The position numbers and the translations under genes were made by a program. DNA of 64,000 nucleotides. Source: Phycisphaerales bacterium (lineage in GTDB: Bacteria; Planctomycetota; Phycisphaerae; Phycisphaerales; UBA1924). The DNA lies in the NCBI GenBank assembly GCA_029260395.1, contig JAJDDJ010000002.1:1-64000 (forward strand), in the 5' to 3' direction. The notes beneath the pieces were generated by a model. The model worked only from the letters and a program-made list of their open reading frames with translations. It had not been told where the DNA came from and did no database searches. Positions 62,804 through 64,000 of this stretch are shown piece by piece. The stretch's first letter is position 1. The number at the start of each line of letters is the position of its first letter.

Positions 62804-64000
62804 CGTCGGCCCTCCGCACGCACCGCGGAGGCATCGACAGCGCCGTTCTTCATCAGTTCATCCATCACCACCGTCGCGAAGCTGCCCCTAGGCAGATCGA
62901 ACGCGCACCGCAAGTACGGCCCGTGCGCATCGGCCCCGCCTTCGACCTGATGGTCCGTCACAGGCACCCGGAGCGGCCGACGCGAGCCTGCAAACACCTC
63001 GCCTGCCGTTCGTGCAAACCGCTCCAGCGAATCCAGATTTAGCCCAACATCGGAGAGTGATCGCAGCTCCAGCGCATCCGCCTCGCCAGCAGCTCTGGGC
63101 ATCCGACCACCCCACATCGGGCCGGTCGGGCTCGACCTCTGGGCGCTCGCGTCGGCCTGAGCCTGCGCCAGGGTGTGCTCCGAGACCGCACTCTCGCTGC
63201 GGTCGCTGTGGCTCATCATGGTGTCGCCAGCGCTCGGCGTGTCCCAGCTACCTTCCCCGATCCGGGCATCGAGCACGCGGTTGAAGAGCGCGGATTGGAA
63301 CGCGGATAGGTAAAACGCCCGCGCTCGTCGATCGATCGAACGAACCGCCCGCTTGGCCCCGTCCCCGCGCGCGAGCGCCCGAAGCGCATGGCACTCGGCC
63401 TTTAGGAGCCTGGGGAACCCATCGAGCGCGGCTCGGTAGTCGCCCGCTGCGTATTGCGCCCTCGCTTCGGCTTGCGGTTCGGGCAGGTCAAGGCTCGGCC
63501 CGAGGAGGGCATCGAGCGACGCCTGCCAGTCCTCACGCACCATCGCGAGTCCGACCAAGTGATTGTTGCCAAGGTGCCCGAACCTCTGGGGGCCGAACCG
63601 GTTGGGGATGCCGGTCGTCGCGAGCCGGTCCATCTGTTTGGAGGCCTGCCACGCGGCATTGAGCGGCACGCCCCGAATCCGGATCGAGAACCGGTTGCCC
63701 TTGAGCTGGCCCCGCCGAAGCTTGTGCGTGTGGAGGTCCGCCCACAGCACGCTGATGCGGTCGTGGCGGAGCATCGAGAAATCCTCGAAGCGCCGGCCCG
63801 GCGCGTGAACGCTGAAGACCTGCCGGGTGATCGCGTGCTTGTCTTTGAGCCCCGCAAAGCCGACGCCCTTGGGTTCAACACCGAAGTGCTGGGCAACGAC
63901 ATCGACCACATCGAACGTCGAGAGGTCGCGTTTTTCGATCATCAGGTACAGGTGCTCGCCCTGACCCGCCGGCTGAAACAGCGGGATTTCCTCAACGAGA
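62800..64000 (-). CDS. truD: tRNA pseudouridine(13) synthase (5' end outside the window)
   Basis: TruD modifies U13 in tRNA. The frame enters from the right edge of the window, where VEEIPLFQPAGQGEHLYL precedes the first Met, and carries the catalytic Asp in GFAGLKDKHAITRQ, FSIRIRGVPLNAAWQASKQM, GIPNRFGPQRFGHLGNN and the TRUD-domain segment RAFYLSAFQSALFNRVL. The visible part is ~400 residues, so only a short N-terminal stretch is missing. The HAD gene overlaps its stop by 4 bases. Confidence 0.9.
   Translation of the reverse strand, partial: LVEEIPLFQPAGQGEHLYLMIEKRDLSTFDVVDVVAQHFGVEPKGVGFAGLKDKHAITRQVFSVHAPGRRFEDFSMLRHDRISVLWADLHTHKLRRGQLKGNRFSIRIRGVPLNAAWQASKQMDRLATTGIPNRFGPQRFGHLGNNHLVGLAMVREDWQASLDALLGPSLDLPEPQAEARAQYAAGDYRAALDGFPRLLKAECHALRALARGDGAKRAVRSIDRRARAFYLSAFQSALFNRVLDARIGEGSWDTPSAGDTMMSHSDRSESAVSEHTLAQAQADASAQRSSPTGPMWGGRMPRAAGEADALELRSLSDVGLNLDSLERFARTAGEVFAGSRRPLRVPVTDHQVEGGADAHGPYLRCAFDLPRGSFATVVMDELMKNGAVDASAVRAEGRR

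Overview
The window looks like a chromosomal piece of a marine-type planctomycete of the class Phycisphaerae. The evidence is high GC, DUF1552 and DUF1592-type cytochrome proteins, an exported protein ending in the planctomycete version of a PEP-CTERM tail (PTPASAAMLGLGG then arginines), tandem C-terminal GDFLALLGLIG repeats, a DksA-like protein with a histone H1-like Lys/Ala tail, and a tricorn-type protease. This assignment is inference from gene content.

Layout. 1-22,031 is housekeeping. It starts with rpsL-rpsG behind a 36-base poly-C run, then short mixed-strand genes (EEP hydrolase, acetyltransferase, ThiF/MoeB protein, DinB, metallo-beta-lactamase, cupin), then lspA with the DksA-like gene, accA, proC, an ABC exporter pair and a UbiD-type decarboxylase. 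A fatty-acid operon reads leftward: rpmF-plsX-fabH-fabD-(proline-rich lipoprotein)-fabG. 22,283-31,149 is a tRNA-Lys(CTT) carrying an 8.8-kb integrative element bounded by a perfect 26-bp direct repeat. The element holds a tyrosine integrase, a Cro/CI-like regulator with a perfect 24-bp operator dyad, a zinc finger/Toprim/DUF3987 replication protein, two excisionase-like proteins, a winged-helix protein, and a right half of unrecognised membrane-associated proteins.

31,150-36,725 is a repeat-rich, gene-poor stretch with a CIA30-domain protein, tRNA-Ala(TGC), gdhA, gene scraps and an exported protein. 36,726-48,707 has a probable pipecolate/lysine catabolic pair (FAD oxidase plus ALDH7-type dehydrogenase), the tricorn-like protease and the planctomycete DUF1552/DUF1592 pair. 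48,755-64,000 holds purD, a methionine-cycle operon (ArsR-methyltransferase regulator, ahcY, metF), asnB, uvrA, a HAD phosphatase and truD, which runs off the right edge.

The most unusual observation is in the element. The attachment core lies inside the integrase gene. In the integrated state the host tRNA-Lys gene supplies the last codons and the stop (437 aa). Joining the two ends as in the excised circle continues the same frame through the core into the open frame at the right end (31,123 down to 30,840), giving a 527-aa integrase with an extra C-terminal segment. Integration therefore swaps the C terminus of the enzyme. A 21-bp direct repeat lies on both sides of the core in different reading frames, which suggests arm-type binding sites.
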